From the NCBI GenBank assembly GCA_002411175.1, contig DHRN01000088.1, positions 1 through 48,735 of the forward strand: a stretch of DNA of 48,735 nucleotides, in the 5' to 3' direction. The DNA is from Anaerolineaceae bacterium UBA5311 (GTDB taxonomy: Bacteria; Chloroflexota; Anaerolineae; Anaerolineales; Anaerolineaceae). Below the pieces are notes generated by a model that did no database searches, was not told the origin of the DNA, and saw nothing but the letters and a program-made list of their open reading frames with translations. Shown here one piece after another: positions 7,608 through 15,727 of this stretch (position 1 is the first letter of the stretch; each line of letters opens with the position of its first letter). The position numbers and the translations under genes are program-made.

Positions 7608-8255
7608 TTATTTATTTTTTTCGATTACGACGGCATTTCCATTCGCAGTCACACCAAAAACGTATGGTTGATAAACCGTTCCACCAGAGAGATTAGCAGT
7701 CTGAGGATCTAAAGTTATATAATCGTAATCAACACCGATTACGGCATTACATCCTAAAGCGTAGGCTGCCTCTTTCAATTCGACCAAAGCATTCCTCCTA
7801 ATATGGACGAGAGCTTCCATGAGTTTATCTTTAACATTACCTGCACCACCAAAAATAGAAAAGCCTCGATCTACAGAAATTGCATCATCTCCAGAAATAT
7901 ACCCTGAATACTTGATCACTGTATAGCCGTCAAACGTAAAACCCGAAGTGATAAGCATACTTGCTAAAGCGGCTTTTTTATCTAACGCTGCTTGCCTTAT
8001 CCTATTCTCTTCTTCTTGTTTGGCTATTCTTTTCCGTTCTTCTGCCTCTCTCTGGGATCTTTCTCTTATTGCGCGTTCTTCTGATAGTCGGATTTCATAC
8101 TTCTTGTATTCGGAAACGATACTGATTATGTCGGCATCATCATCAAGGCTCATTCCCATCAAGCTAATATTAACTTTGTAGTTCGATTGCCTCAAAAATG
8201 ATTCAAAACCTTCTTTTTTTAGTCCATATTGATTTGCAATATCTTTTGCCTTCAT
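7608..8255 (-). CDS. Protein with a coiled coil and a C-terminal YbjQ-like (UPF0145) domain
   Basis: The 215-residue protein has an N-terminal helical region (1-50), a highly charged coiled coil rich in Glu and Arg (about 52-95) and a C-terminal domain (about 98-215) like the YbjQ/UPF0145 'heavy-metal-binding' family. The segment ALGCNAVIGVDYDY is characteristic. Family function is unproven. ATG 8255 is chosen because AAGGGAG lies 5 nt upstream; the alternative ATG at 8273 overlaps the previous stop (ATGA) and would add six residues. It is cotranscribed with the zinc ribbon gene. Both genes are visibly more AT-rich than their surroundings, a possible sign of transfer. Confidence 0.75.
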   Translation of the reverse strand: MKAKDIANQYGLKKEGFESFLRQSNYKVNISLMGMSLDDDADIISIVSEYKKYEIRLSEERAIRERSQREAEERKRIAKQEEENRIRQAALDKKAALASMLITSGFTFDGYTVIKYSGYISGDDAISVDRGFSIFGGAGNVKDKLMEALVHIRRNALVELKEAAYALGCNAVIGVDYDYITLDPQTANLSGGTVYQPYVFGVTANGNAVVIEKNK

Positions 8256-8269
8256 GAAAACTCCCTTAT

Positions 8270-8533
8270 TCATCTATTCAAAAATCTTCTAGCTTCACTA
8301 TTAGTTGGGTCAATATCTAAAACTAAACTTGCATATCTACGAGCATTAGTTGGATCGTTTTTACACTTATTCAACAAAGATTTAATGTCGTCATTTAAAG
8401 AGATGTTAGAAAGTTTTTGAGGCATTTCTTCCGCTGTGAGCACATAGCTAGTATTACAATACTGACATGTTCGGAATCCTTTTTCTTGACGGAAATCATT
8501 TCCCCCGCATCTTTCACAGACAAAAATTCTCAT
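8270..8533 (-). CDS. Small zinc ribbon protein
   Basis: The 87-residue protein begins with two CxxC pairs (CERCGGNDF and CQYCN) that form a zinc ribbon at residues 6-26. A helical, TPR-like tail follows, in which DPTNARRYASLVLDIDPTNS looks like one repeat and a half. GGAG lies 5 nt upstream of the ATG. Similar small zinc ribbon/TPR proteins often precede YbjQ-like genes on mobile or accessory DNA, but the function is unknown. It overlaps or nearly abuts the YbjQ-domain gene and is likewise AT-rich. Confidence 0.7.
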   Translation of the reverse strand: MRIFVCERCGGNDFRQEKGFRTCQYCNTSYVLTAEEMPQKLSNISLNDDIKSLLNKCKNDPTNARRYASLVLDIDPTNSEARRFLNR

Positions 8534-8599
8534 CTATTCTCCAGTTAGAAAAATTCTTTATAGGTTGAAGGTTAAAATGATACTATAGTTTCTCTTAAT

Positions 8600-9556
8600 T
8601 TAGGGCTTAATTAAAACTTTTAACACTCCTGGTTCGCCAGCCCGGGAAATCGCGTCCAGACCCTGTTCGAGCGCAAAGACGGAATCAACCATTTCGCCAA
8701 CCTGAACCAACCCGGTTGCCAGGGCGCGTAAGCCCGCCGGATAATTGCCGCAGCGTGAGCCAACCAGCGTGATCTCATCGACAACCAGCTTCGATAAATT
8801 CATGCTGACATCGCCAGCGAAGGTCGATTTCAACACCAGCGTTCCTCGTGCCCTGGTGAGTGAGCGGGAGAGTTCGAAACCTTCCGGTGAACCGGTTGCT
8901 TCCACGACGATATCTGCCAATTCGCCTTTGACCTCATCGGAATAAACCGCTCTGATGCCCAAACTTTCCAAAATCGAAGCCGTTTCCGCCCGTCTGACAA
9001 CGACTTTCAAATCGCAGCCACTGTTTTTCAGAACCTGGGCGATAAGCAGTCCGAGCCTGCCTGCTCCAACCAGGATGATCCTGTCGCTGGGTCTGACCTG
9101 CACCTGGTCCAGAATTCTGAGAGCCGCCGCTGTTGGTTCGGCGAATACCGCGAGCACATCAGAAACCGACCCGGGTACAACAGTCAGATTCTTCACCGGC
9201 AGCTTGAGATATTCAGCGAAGACGCCGTTGTAATTAAAAATGCCCAGTGTTCGCCGGTGCGCGCATTGGCTCGGCTCCTGGTGCAGGCAACGTTCGCATT
9301 CCCCGCAGCTGATGTTGATATCGCCAATCACGCGTTTGCCCAGCCATTCTTCATGACCATTGGCATCCACAACCTCACCTACAAATTCATGCCCGGGAAT
9401 ACCACTGAATGCATAATATCCCCTGAGCATCTCGAGGTCAGTGGAGCAAATGCCCGCCAGCAATACCTTGATCAACACCTCATCTGCCTCCAGAACCGGC
9501 ATTGGCAGATCGGTGCGATAGCTCATTTTGCGATCATCGAGCCAGAGTGCTTTCAT
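8600..9556 (-). CDS. Zinc-type alcohol dehydrogenase (medium-chain dehydrogenase family)
   Basis: The 318-residue protein has the zinc-ADH layout: a catalytic zinc site (Cys in LLAGICSTDLEMLRGY, then GIPGHEFVGEVVDANG), a structural zinc loop (CGECERCLHQEPSQC) and a Rossmann fold (ILVGAGRLGLLIAQVL). It is shorter than the usual 340-380 residues, with trimmed C-terminal parts. It could oxidise an alcohol or polyol such as sorbitol or threonine; the substrate cannot be told. The start overlaps the mutL stop by 1 nt (TAATG), so it is translated with mutL, although no functional link is evident. Confidence 0.85.
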   Translation of the reverse strand: MKALWLDDRKMSYRTDLPMPVLEADEVLIKVLLAGICSTDLEMLRGYYAFSGIPGHEFVGEVVDANGHEEWLGKRVIGDINISCGECERCLHQEPSQCAHRRTLGIFNYNGVFAEYLKLPVKNLTVVPGSVSDVLAVFAEPTAAALRILDQVQVRPSDRIILVGAGRLGLLIAQVLKNSGCDLKVVVRRAETASILESLGIRAVYSDEVKGELADIVVEATGSPEGFELSRSLTRARGTLVLKSTFAGDVSMNLSKLVVDEITLVGSRCGNYPAGLRALATGLVQVGEMVDSVFALEQGLDAISRAGEPGVLKVLIKP

Positions 9557-11301
9557 TATCTCGCCCCTCTCCTGCCAAATTGGCGTTCCAGCAATCCCGC
9601 GCTTAAATGAATCATTGTGGGGCGTCCATGCGGGCAGGTACGCGGGGACTGGCTGGCTTCGAGGTTGAGGAGCAAGTTGCGCTGTTCGGCTTCGGATAAG
9701 CTCTGCCCACCCTTCACTGCCATGCGTTTACACACCCGGGCTGCGATGCGCGCCTGGGCTTCATTCAACAATGGCGTTTCGTCTTCTTCAAACGCCTCCA
9801 CTACTGAAAGAATTGCTTCACGCGGGTCCCCCCGGTCAATTATGGTCGGGATTGCCCGAATCAAAAACGTGTTCGCTCCAAAATTTTCAATGTCGAACCC
9901 CAACCCGACCAGAATCTCCAGGTTTTCTTCCAGGGTGCCGGCTTTTTCAGGGCTCAGGTCGACTGTCAGCGGCTCCACGAGCTGTTGGGAAGGAGTCATG
10001 GAGGCATGGTATTGTGCCATCATCTGATCAAACAATACCCGTTCGTGCGCGGCATGCTGGTCGATCAGGTAAAGTCCGTCCGGTCCTTCTGCGATCAGAT
10101 AGGTGGAGGCGACCTGCCCAACCAACCTGAGCAGTGGCAGGTATGTCCCGGGAAGTGTTTGCTGCTGGGATGCCGGTCCTGCCAGCCTTTTCTGCACCTG
10201 TTCGGTTTCTGTTGAAGTCTCCATTGCTTGCCAGTGATTGTCAAAGCGCATGTCGCCCACATCCGAAGGCTTGGTACGACCCCACAAGTTCAGGCTCGCC
10301 AGGTCGGGCACGGGTGTGTACGCCAGCAAACCCCGGCGAATTGCCCTTTGAACTCCGCTAAACACATCTTCCTGCTCTCTAAAACGTACTTCCGCCTTGG
10401 AAGGGTGTACGTTGACATCGACAAGGTGAGTGGGAATCTCAAGGAACAGCACTGCAACAGGATAACGCCCGACCATCAGCATGGTGTTGTATGCCCGGAT
10501 CACCGCCGCAGTCAGGCTGGCATCCTGCACCCAGCGACCATTGACGAATAAAGTTATGTCCTTCCGATTGGAACGAGTCAGTGTAAGGTCACTGATATAC
10601 CCTTCAATAGCCAGGTTTCTGTCTTTGAATGAAATGGGCATCAAAGATTTGGCTTCCTGCGTGCCAAACAGCGTCTGCAATATCTCGAAACGATCTCCGC
10701 TGCCTGTGGATTGAAAGTCAACGATATTATTTTGGGTTAACGTCCAGCGAATTTTTGGATAAGCCATGGCATAACGGGTGATCAGACCGGTTATCTGCCT
10801 GGACTCGGTGATATCTTTGCGCAAAAATTTTAACCGGGCAGGGACGTTGTAGAAAAGATCTTCAACCAAAATTTCAGTGCCGGTCGGCGCGGCAACCAGA
10901 CTTACGGTGGAGTTGTCGCCGCCGTCAACACTCAATCTGGCACCCGCATCGACACCATCAAGTTTCGAGATGATCGTCAGGTGTGAAACAGAACCGATCG
11001 AAGCCAGCGCTTCCCCGCGGAAGCCAAGCGTTTTAATGTCAAAAAGGTCGTCGGTACGGCTCAATTTGCTGGTTGCATGCCGGCTGACTGCCAGCTCCAG
11101 CTCGTCTGCCGGAATGCCAATGCCGTTATCGCTGACTCTGATCAATTCCTTGCCAGCAAGTCGGATATCAGTTCTTATTTCGTCTGCGCCAGCGTCGATA
11201 GCATTCTCAATCAATTCCTTTACCACTGAAACGGGTCGGTCGACCACTTCGCCAGCGGCGATCTGTGAGGCGATTGTGTCGGATAATTTGTGAATTCGCA
11301 T
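9556..11301 (-). CDS. mutL: DNA mismatch repair protein MutL
   Basis: The 581-residue protein has the GHKL ATPase at its N-terminus (ENAIDAGADE, DNGIGIPADE, GFRGEALASI), a transducer domain with the VDVNVHPSKAEVRF motif, and a C-terminal dimerisation domain with the QHAAHER region and CPHGRP. The putative endonuclease motif reads DQHAAHERVLFD, so the final acidic residue is Asp instead of the usual Glu. MutL links MutS mismatch recognition to strand cleavage; mutS is not in the window. The frame extends upstream to 11331, but ATG 11301 gives the family start MRIHKLSDTIASQIAAGEV. TATAAT lies at 11321-11326. Confidence 0.95.
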   Translation of the reverse strand: MRIHKLSDTIASQIAAGEVVDRPVSVVKELIENAIDAGADEIRTDIRLAGKELIRVSDNGIGIPADELELAVSRHATSKLSRTDDLFDIKTLGFRGEALASIGSVSHLTIISKLDGVDAGARLSVDGGDNSTVSLVAAPTGTEILVEDLFYNVPARLKFLRKDITESRQITGLITRYAMAYPKIRWTLTQNNIVDFQSTGSGDRFEILQTLFGTQEAKSLMPISFKDRNLAIEGYISDLTLTRSNRKDITLFVNGRWVQDASLTAAVIRAYNTMLMVGRYPVAVLFLEIPTHLVDVNVHPSKAEVRFREQEDVFSGVQRAIRRGLLAYTPVPDLASLNLWGRTKPSDVGDMRFDNHWQAMETSTETEQVQKRLAGPASQQQTLPGTYLPLLRLVGQVASTYLIAEGPDGLYLIDQHAAHERVLFDQMMAQYHASMTPSQQLVEPLTVDLSPEKAGTLEENLEILVGLGFDIENFGANTFLIRAIPTIIDRGDPREAILSVVEAFEEDETPLLNEAQARIAARVCKRMAVKGGQSLSEAEQRNLLLNLEASQSPRTCPHGRPTMIHLSAGLLERQFGRRGAR

Positions 11302-11320
11302 GAGTCCTGGTCCTGTTTTG

Positions 11321-11326
11321 ATTATA
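11321..11326 (-). promoter_or_regulatory. -10 element of mutL
   Basis: A perfect TATAAT on the minus strand ends 19 nt before the mutL ATG. It lies in the 72-nt divergent region shared with uvrC. Confidence 0.55.
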
Positions 11327-11361
11327 CCCAAGGCTAAAATATATTTCTTACTTCTATAGGT

Positions 11362-11367
11362 TAAAAT
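11362..11367 (+). promoter_or_regulatory. -10 element of uvrC, predicted leaderless start
   Basis: TAAAAT ends exactly 6 nt before the uvrC ATG at 11374, so transcription should begin at or next to the A of the ATG. No Shine-Dalgarno sequence is present. Confidence 0.55.
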
Positions 11368-11373
11368 ATAGAC

Positions 11374-13236
11374 ATGACAAGAGATGAGAAGATCAATAAC
11401 ATCTTAACCAGCTTGCCGGATTCTCCGGGTTGTTACCTGATGAAGGACGAACACGGGAAAATCATCTATGTCGGCAAGGCAATTAACCTTAAAAGCCGGG
11501 TAAGGTCTTATTTTCAGAAATCCAGTGACCATAGTTACAAAACTATCAGGATGGTCAGGAATATCGACGATATCGAGTGGATCGTGGTAGCTTCGGAGCT
11601 TGAAGCGCTGATTTTGGAAATGAATTTGATCAAACAGCATCGTCCATTCTACAACGTGCGCCTAAAGGACGATAAGCGTTACCCCTACATCAAAGTTCAC
11701 TGGCAAGACGACTTCCCCAAGGTGTCAGTCACCCGCCAGATGGTCCAGGACGGTTCGCGTTACTTTGGACCGTACACATCAGTATGGGCGGTTCACCAGA
11801 CCCTGGATATTTTGCGCAAAATTTTCCCCTACCTGACCTGCGCCCGGGAAATCACCGGAAATGACCCGCGACCGTGCCTGTATTATGACATCAAGCTTTG
11901 TTCTGGTCCCTGCATTGGAGCAATCAACAAACAAGATTACCGCCTGATGATCGAAGATCTGATGCGTTTCCTCGAGGGTAAAAGTGACCCGGTGCTCAAA
12001 CGCTTGCAGGCAGAAATGGAAACCGCTTCAGAATCCATGAATTACGAAAAAGCCGCCACGCTGCGTGACCAGATCCAGGCGATCGAAACGGTTGTTGAGC
12101 GGCAAAAAATCATCTCGGATGAACGTAAAGATTCGGACGTGATCGCCATGGCACGGAATAACGGCGAAGCCTGCGTTCAGGTTTTCTTTATCCGCTCCGG
12201 AAAGCTGATCGGCAGGGAATACTTCATCCTCGAAGGAACTGAAGAAGAAAAAAACGCCGCCATCCTGGAAGAATTTATCAAGCAGTTTTATTCGCAGGCA
12301 GCTTACATTCCCAATAAAGTGTTGTTACCGCAGGAAGTGGAAGAAGCTCGCATTATCAAAGAATGGCTCAATACAAGGCGAGGTGGGGAAAAAGTGCAAA
12401 TAAAAGTGCCAAAACGAGGTCAGTCCAAAGAATTGGTTGAGATGGCAGCGGAAAACGCAGCTGAAACTCTGCGCGCTCTGGAAGTCCGCTGGAAAGCCGA
12501 CACCGACCGACAAAGAAACGCCCTCGGAGAGATACAGGAATTGCTTTCCATGCCAGAACCGCCAAATCGCATCGAATGTTATGATATTTCCAATATCCAG
12601 GGGTCGGCAAGCGTCGGCAGCATGGTTGTATTTGAGCAGGGAGTGCCCAACAAAAAACTCTACCGGCGGTTTAACATCAAAACCGTCACCGGTCCGGACG
12701 ATTTCGCCTCAATGAAAGAAGTGCTTACCCGTCGGTTCAAAAATTATTTTTCAGAAAACGAGGCAAAAGAAAACCCTGGTTACAAGCCAGACCTGGCTTT
12801 CAGCATCCTGCCCGACCTTCTGATCGTCGATGGCGGCAAAGGTCAGCTGCGCCAGGCAATAGATGTCGTCCGGGAGATGGGTTTGGATGAGAAATTCACC
12901 ATCGCCGGTCTGGCAAAGCAAGAGGAAGAAATATTTTTACCAGGGAATCCGGAATCTTTTCGGCTCGATGACCACTCGCAGGGCTATTACCTGGTTCAGC
13001 GCATTCGGGACGAAGCCCACCGCTTCGCGATCACCGCCCACCGCAACCGGCGTGGTAAAATCGGATTGGCATCCCGGCTCGATACCATCCATGGAATTGG
13101 TCCTGCCCGTCGAAAAGAGCTGATTAACCGGTTTGGTTCCATTCAGGGGATTCTTGATGCGGATGCAAGTGAAATAGCGAAAATACGGGGAATTTCCCTC
13201 GATAAAGCAAACCAAATAAAGGCGGAACTGGAGTGA
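11374..13236 (+). CDS. uvrC: Excinuclease ABC subunit C (UvrC)
   Basis: The 620-residue protein has the GIY-YIG nuclease domain (GCYLMKDEHGKIIYVGKA, residues about 19-95), a UVR motif for UvrB contact (about 205-240), a C-terminal RNase H-like nuclease (ECYDISNIQGSASVGSMVVF, then LLIVDGGKGQL) and a terminal helix-hairpin-helix (DTIHGIGPARRKELINRFGS). UvrC makes both incisions in nucleotide excision repair. The length is typical (about 600). It diverges from mutL, so two repair genes share one intergenic region. The start has no Shine-Dalgarno sequence and probably gives a leaderless mRNA. Confidence 0.97.
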   Translation: MTRDEKINNILTSLPDSPGCYLMKDEHGKIIYVGKAINLKSRVRSYFQKSSDHSYKTIRMVRNIDDIEWIVVASELEALILEMNLIKQHRPFYNVRLKDDKRYPYIKVHWQDDFPKVSVTRQMVQDGSRYFGPYTSVWAVHQTLDILRKIFPYLTCAREITGNDPRPCLYYDIKLCSGPCIGAINKQDYRLMIEDLMRFLEGKSDPVLKRLQAEMETASESMNYEKAATLRDQIQAIETVVERQKIISDERKDSDVIAMARNNGEACVQVFFIRSGKLIGREYFILEGTEEEKNAAILEEFIKQFYSQAAYIPNKVLLPQEVEEARIIKEWLNTRRGGEKVQIKVPKRGQSKELVEMAAENAAETLRALEVRWKADTDRQRNALGEIQELLSMPEPPNRIECYDISNIQGSASVGSMVVFEQGVPNKKLYRRFNIKTVTGPDDFASMKEVLTRRFKNYFSENEAKENPGYKPDLAFSILPDLLIVDGGKGQLRQAIDVVREMGLDEKFTIAGLAKQEEEIFLPGNPESFRLDDHSQGYYLVQRIRDEAHRFAITAHRNRRGKIGLASRLDTIHGIGPARRKELINRFGSIQGILDADASEIAKIRGISLDKANQIKAELE

Positions 13237-13238
13237 AA

Positions 13239-13346
13239 ATGGCAAAGAAAAGTAAAAGTTCTTCACAGAGGATTTATCAAATCGCCATGGCGGTATTGGC
13301 GATCATTATTGTTCTGGCTATGATCTTGTCAATGATCAGGTTTTAG
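13239..13346 (+). CDS. 35-residue single-pass membrane protein
   Basis: This short ORF starts 2 nt after the uvrC stop with GGAG 5 nt before its ATG, and ends 8 nt before the next start. The first 13 residues are polar and basic (MAKKSKSSSQRIY) and the remainder is one hydrophobic helix ending in MIRF. The positive charges before the helix suggest the N-terminus stays in the cytoplasm. The fit into the gap, the ribosome binding site and the clean topology support a real gene. The function is unknown; it may help a membrane complex. Confidence 0.6.
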   Translation: MAKKSKSSSQRIYQIAMAVLAIIIVLAMILSMIRF

Positions 13347-13354
13347 GAGCAGCG

Positions 13355-14113
13355 ATGACAGACCTCAATAAACACATTCAGCAGATGCACCAGGCATCTT
13401 ACCGGGAGAATTTGAGCGCGTCACCGCATGAACTGAAGATGGAATACCCGCAATACCTGGACAAGATCAAAGACGAGAGCCAATTGATCCCCTTGCCGGA
13501 TATCAGCGGGTTTATCCTGAAAGACGCAGACTTGCTTAGCGTTGTAAGGAAGAGGCGGACAGTCCGGCGGTATAACCCTGACGATTTGATGACGCTTGAA
13601 GAGCTGTCATATCTGCTTACCTACACGCAAGGAGTTCGCGAGATAGACGAAAAGCGCAACCTGACAACCAGGTTTGTGCCTTCTGCCGGTTCGCGCCACC
13701 CGCTCGAGACTTATCTGTTGATCCAGCGGGTTGAAGGTCTCAGTACGGGAATTTATCATTATGTTGCCCAAAACCATGCCCTGGAACCCTTTAGTTTCAG
13801 GTATGAGGATATTGATTCTGCTTATGATGGCGTCTTTAAGCAGAAGCAGGTAATCACCTCTGCTGTGACCTTCTTCTGGGTTGCTGATGTTTACCGGACC
13901 AGCTGGCGTTATGCTGAAAGAGCCTATCGCTACATCACCCTGGATGCCGGTCACGTCTGCCAAAATTTATATTTATGCGCGGAGTCGATCGATTATGGCG
14001 TCTGCGCGATTGGGGCTTTTGATGATCATTTGGTAAACAGTTTATTCGCAGCGGATGGAGAGCAGCGTTTCGTTGTCTACGGAGCGTCTGTTGGTAAAAA
14101 GCTCCCATCGTAG
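13355..14113 (+). CDS. SagB-type nitroreductase/thiazoline oxidase-fold oxidoreductase
   Basis: The 252-residue protein has the nitroreductase-fold signature of the SagB/ThcOx family: RKRRTVRRYNPDDLMTLEEL near the N-terminus, FVPSAGSRHPLETYLLIQRV and a C-terminal ITLDAGHVCQNLYLCAESI with GVCAIGAFDD. These proteins bind FMN. Some oxidise azoline rings in peptide antibiotics, but many stand-alone members in anaerobes are uncharacterised. No peptide precursor or cyclodehydratase is nearby, so a role in peptide modification is not supported here. AGGAG lies 5 nt upstream. It is probably cotranscribed with uvrC and the 35-residue protein. Confidence 0.85.
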   Translation: MTDLNKHIQQMHQASYRENLSASPHELKMEYPQYLDKIKDESQLIPLPDISGFILKDADLLSVVRKRRTVRRYNPDDLMTLEELSYLLTYTQGVREIDEKRNLTTRFVPSAGSRHPLETYLLIQRVEGLSTGIYHYVAQNHALEPFSFRYEDIDSAYDGVFKQKQVITSAVTFFWVADVYRTSWRYAERAYRYITLDAGHVCQNLYLCAESIDYGVCAIGAFDDHLVNSLFAADGEQRFVVYGASVGKKLPS

Positions 14114-14143
14114 GTTCATGCCTGCCTCGACGACACCAGCACC

Positions 14144-14851
14144 ATGGCAAAAAAAGTTGAATTACTATCTTTTGTTGTTCTGATCTCTGCCAATTCCGAA
14201 TGGCAGGCTGCACTTGATATCCTGCAACCGCTTGATGTTGCTTCTTCTCCGCCTGGAGACTGGTTCGTCTCCCGGATTCAAGGCTTTGTACTGTTGTTTT
14301 TCCATTCCGGCTGGGGGAAAACCCGCAGTGCTGCCGCCACACAATATGTGATCGACCGCTGGAAGCCTGATCTGGTGATCAATTTAGGAACCTGTGGAGG
14401 ATTGGAAGGTTTTACCGTTCTGGGTGAGACACTTCTGGTAACAAACACCGTCATGTACGATGTGGTTGAGCGCATGGGTAACCGCCAGCTGGCGGTCGAT
14501 TATTACCGCGGTTCATTAAATATCGACTGGATTGGTGACGAACTGCCCGCTAACACCCGCCGCTCTCCACTGGCTTCTGCTGACCAGGATATCGACTTCC
14601 AAAATTTTTCTGTTCTATCTGAAGAATTCGCGGTGCCAGCTGCAGATTGGGAATCGAGTGCGATTGCGTGGGTGTTGAATGCGAACAATGTACCCGGTTT
14701 GATTTTACGGTCGGTCAGTGACATCATCACCCCCATCGGTTCTGAAACCGATAACAACCACCTCCTCTGGCGCTCGAGGGTAAAGGGGATCATGCAAAAA
14801 TTGCTTGAGGTTCTTCCGTTTTACCTGGAAGAGTTTTCAAAAGCAAGATAG
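14144..14851 (+). CDS. Nucleoside phosphorylase/nucleosidase family protein (MTAN-like)
   Basis: The 235-residue protein has the PNP/UDP family fold. Visible motifs are INLGTCGGLEG (phosphate or water pocket), LLVTNTVMYDVVERMG and a C-terminal ILRSVSDIITP. In the position where MTA/SAH nucleosidases have EMEGAA, this protein has DWESSA, which keeps the ribose-binding glutamate. It probably cleaves the N-glycosidic bond of a nucleoside such as methylthioadenosine or of a futalosine-like compound, but the substrate is uncertain. No clear Shine-Dalgarno sequence precedes the ATG. It lies 30 nt after the nitroreductase gene. Confidence 0.7.
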   Translation: MAKKVELLSFVVLISANSEWQAALDILQPLDVASSPPGDWFVSRIQGFVLLFFHSGWGKTRSAAATQYVIDRWKPDLVINLGTCGGLEGFTVLGETLLVTNTVMYDVVERMGNRQLAVDYYRGSLNIDWIGDELPANTRRSPLASADQDIDFQNFSVLSEEFAVPAADWESSAIAWVLNANNVPGLILRSVSDIITPIGSETDNNHLLWRSRVKGIMQKLLEVLPFYLEEFSKAR

Positions 14852-14899
14852 GGCTTTTTAACTCTAAAGCGAAGCTGGCATCAAGATACGGAGTTATCA

Positions 14900-15649
14900 A
14901 TGACAAGAAAAATGTCATCTGAAGAAATGTTCGAAACAACAGAAGCATATTATTCTCACTTTTGTGGAATGAACATTTCTACTACGAAGCCAGGAATTCA
15001 TTTTGTACCCACTTCGCAACGTGATCTTGAACTTAAGGGATATGGATGCAAAATCACTATATTTGTTTTAGTCAAGGATGATTTATGCATTGTCTCATTT
15101 TCGCCTAAACACCAACATCTGATTAACGACCTCATTGATAATGATACTTATGGAGTCATTGCTCAGATGATTAAAACATTTAAGCTGAAGAAAAATCAAC
15201 TCATGATATTTCATCGGGAAGTTATTCACCAATTTGGAGAAGCCAGAATACTAAATCTTGGTGATTTTTCGCTGTTTGAAACCTTTTTCCGTGCGAATAA
15301 TCCAATGGCGGATCCTGAAAGCTGGTTGTTTGAGTATTTTTCAGAAAAAGTAAGTAAAGAGTATTTTGCCGGTTATTGTATAAATTCCAAATTGGTATCG
15401 GTGTCTGATGCCCCGGATATGCCCTATTTAGAGTCAAAAATTCAGCATACGGGTATTAGCACGTTGAAAGAAGAACGAAGGAAAGGATTTGGTAAGCGGA
15501 CAGTCGGATTGGCTACTCATCATTTGATCGAACTTGGAATTTGCCCACAATGGCAATGTGACGCTGACAACATTGCTTCAATTGCGTTAGCCAGGTCGAT
15601 CGGATATCAAGATTATGGAATAGCTTATTTTCTTGAAGAGCCAGTTTGA
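14900..15649 (+). CDS. GNAT family N-acetyltransferase
   Basis: The C-terminal half (about residues 165-245) has the acetyl-CoA binding motif A of GNAT enzymes (STLKEERRKGFGKRTVGLAT, where RKGFGK matches R/Q-x-x-G-x-G/A). A motif-B-like segment (DNIASIALARSIGYQDYG) follows. The N-terminal part (1-150) is divergent. GNAT enzymes move an acetyl group to an amine; the acceptor is unknown. GGAG lies 6 nt before the ATG. The gene is clearly more AT-rich than its neighbours, which suggests recent acquisition. It is the last + strand gene before convergent metG. Confidence 0.75.
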   Translation: MTRKMSSEEMFETTEAYYSHFCGMNISTTKPGIHFVPTSQRDLELKGYGCKITIFVLVKDDLCIVSFSPKHQHLINDLIDNDTYGVIAQMIKTFKLKKNQLMIFHREVIHQFGEARILNLGDFSLFETFFRANNPMADPESWLFEYFSEKVSKEYFAGYCINSKLVSVSDAPDMPYLESKIQHTGISTLKEERRKGFGKRTVGLATHHLIELGICPQWQCDADNIASIALARSIGYQDYGIAYFLEEPV

Positions 15650-15727
15650 AGCTAAGGTCTTCATACTATTTATAAAATTATTGATAATTACACCAAAAAA
15701 ATTACATGTCCAGGTAATCGGTAAAGG

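Noticed and set aside
13355..14113. SagB-type nitroreductase as part of a thiazole/oxazole peptide cluster
   Set aside because: No precursor peptide, cyclodehydratase or exporter gene is near, so the antibiotic-type role is not supported.
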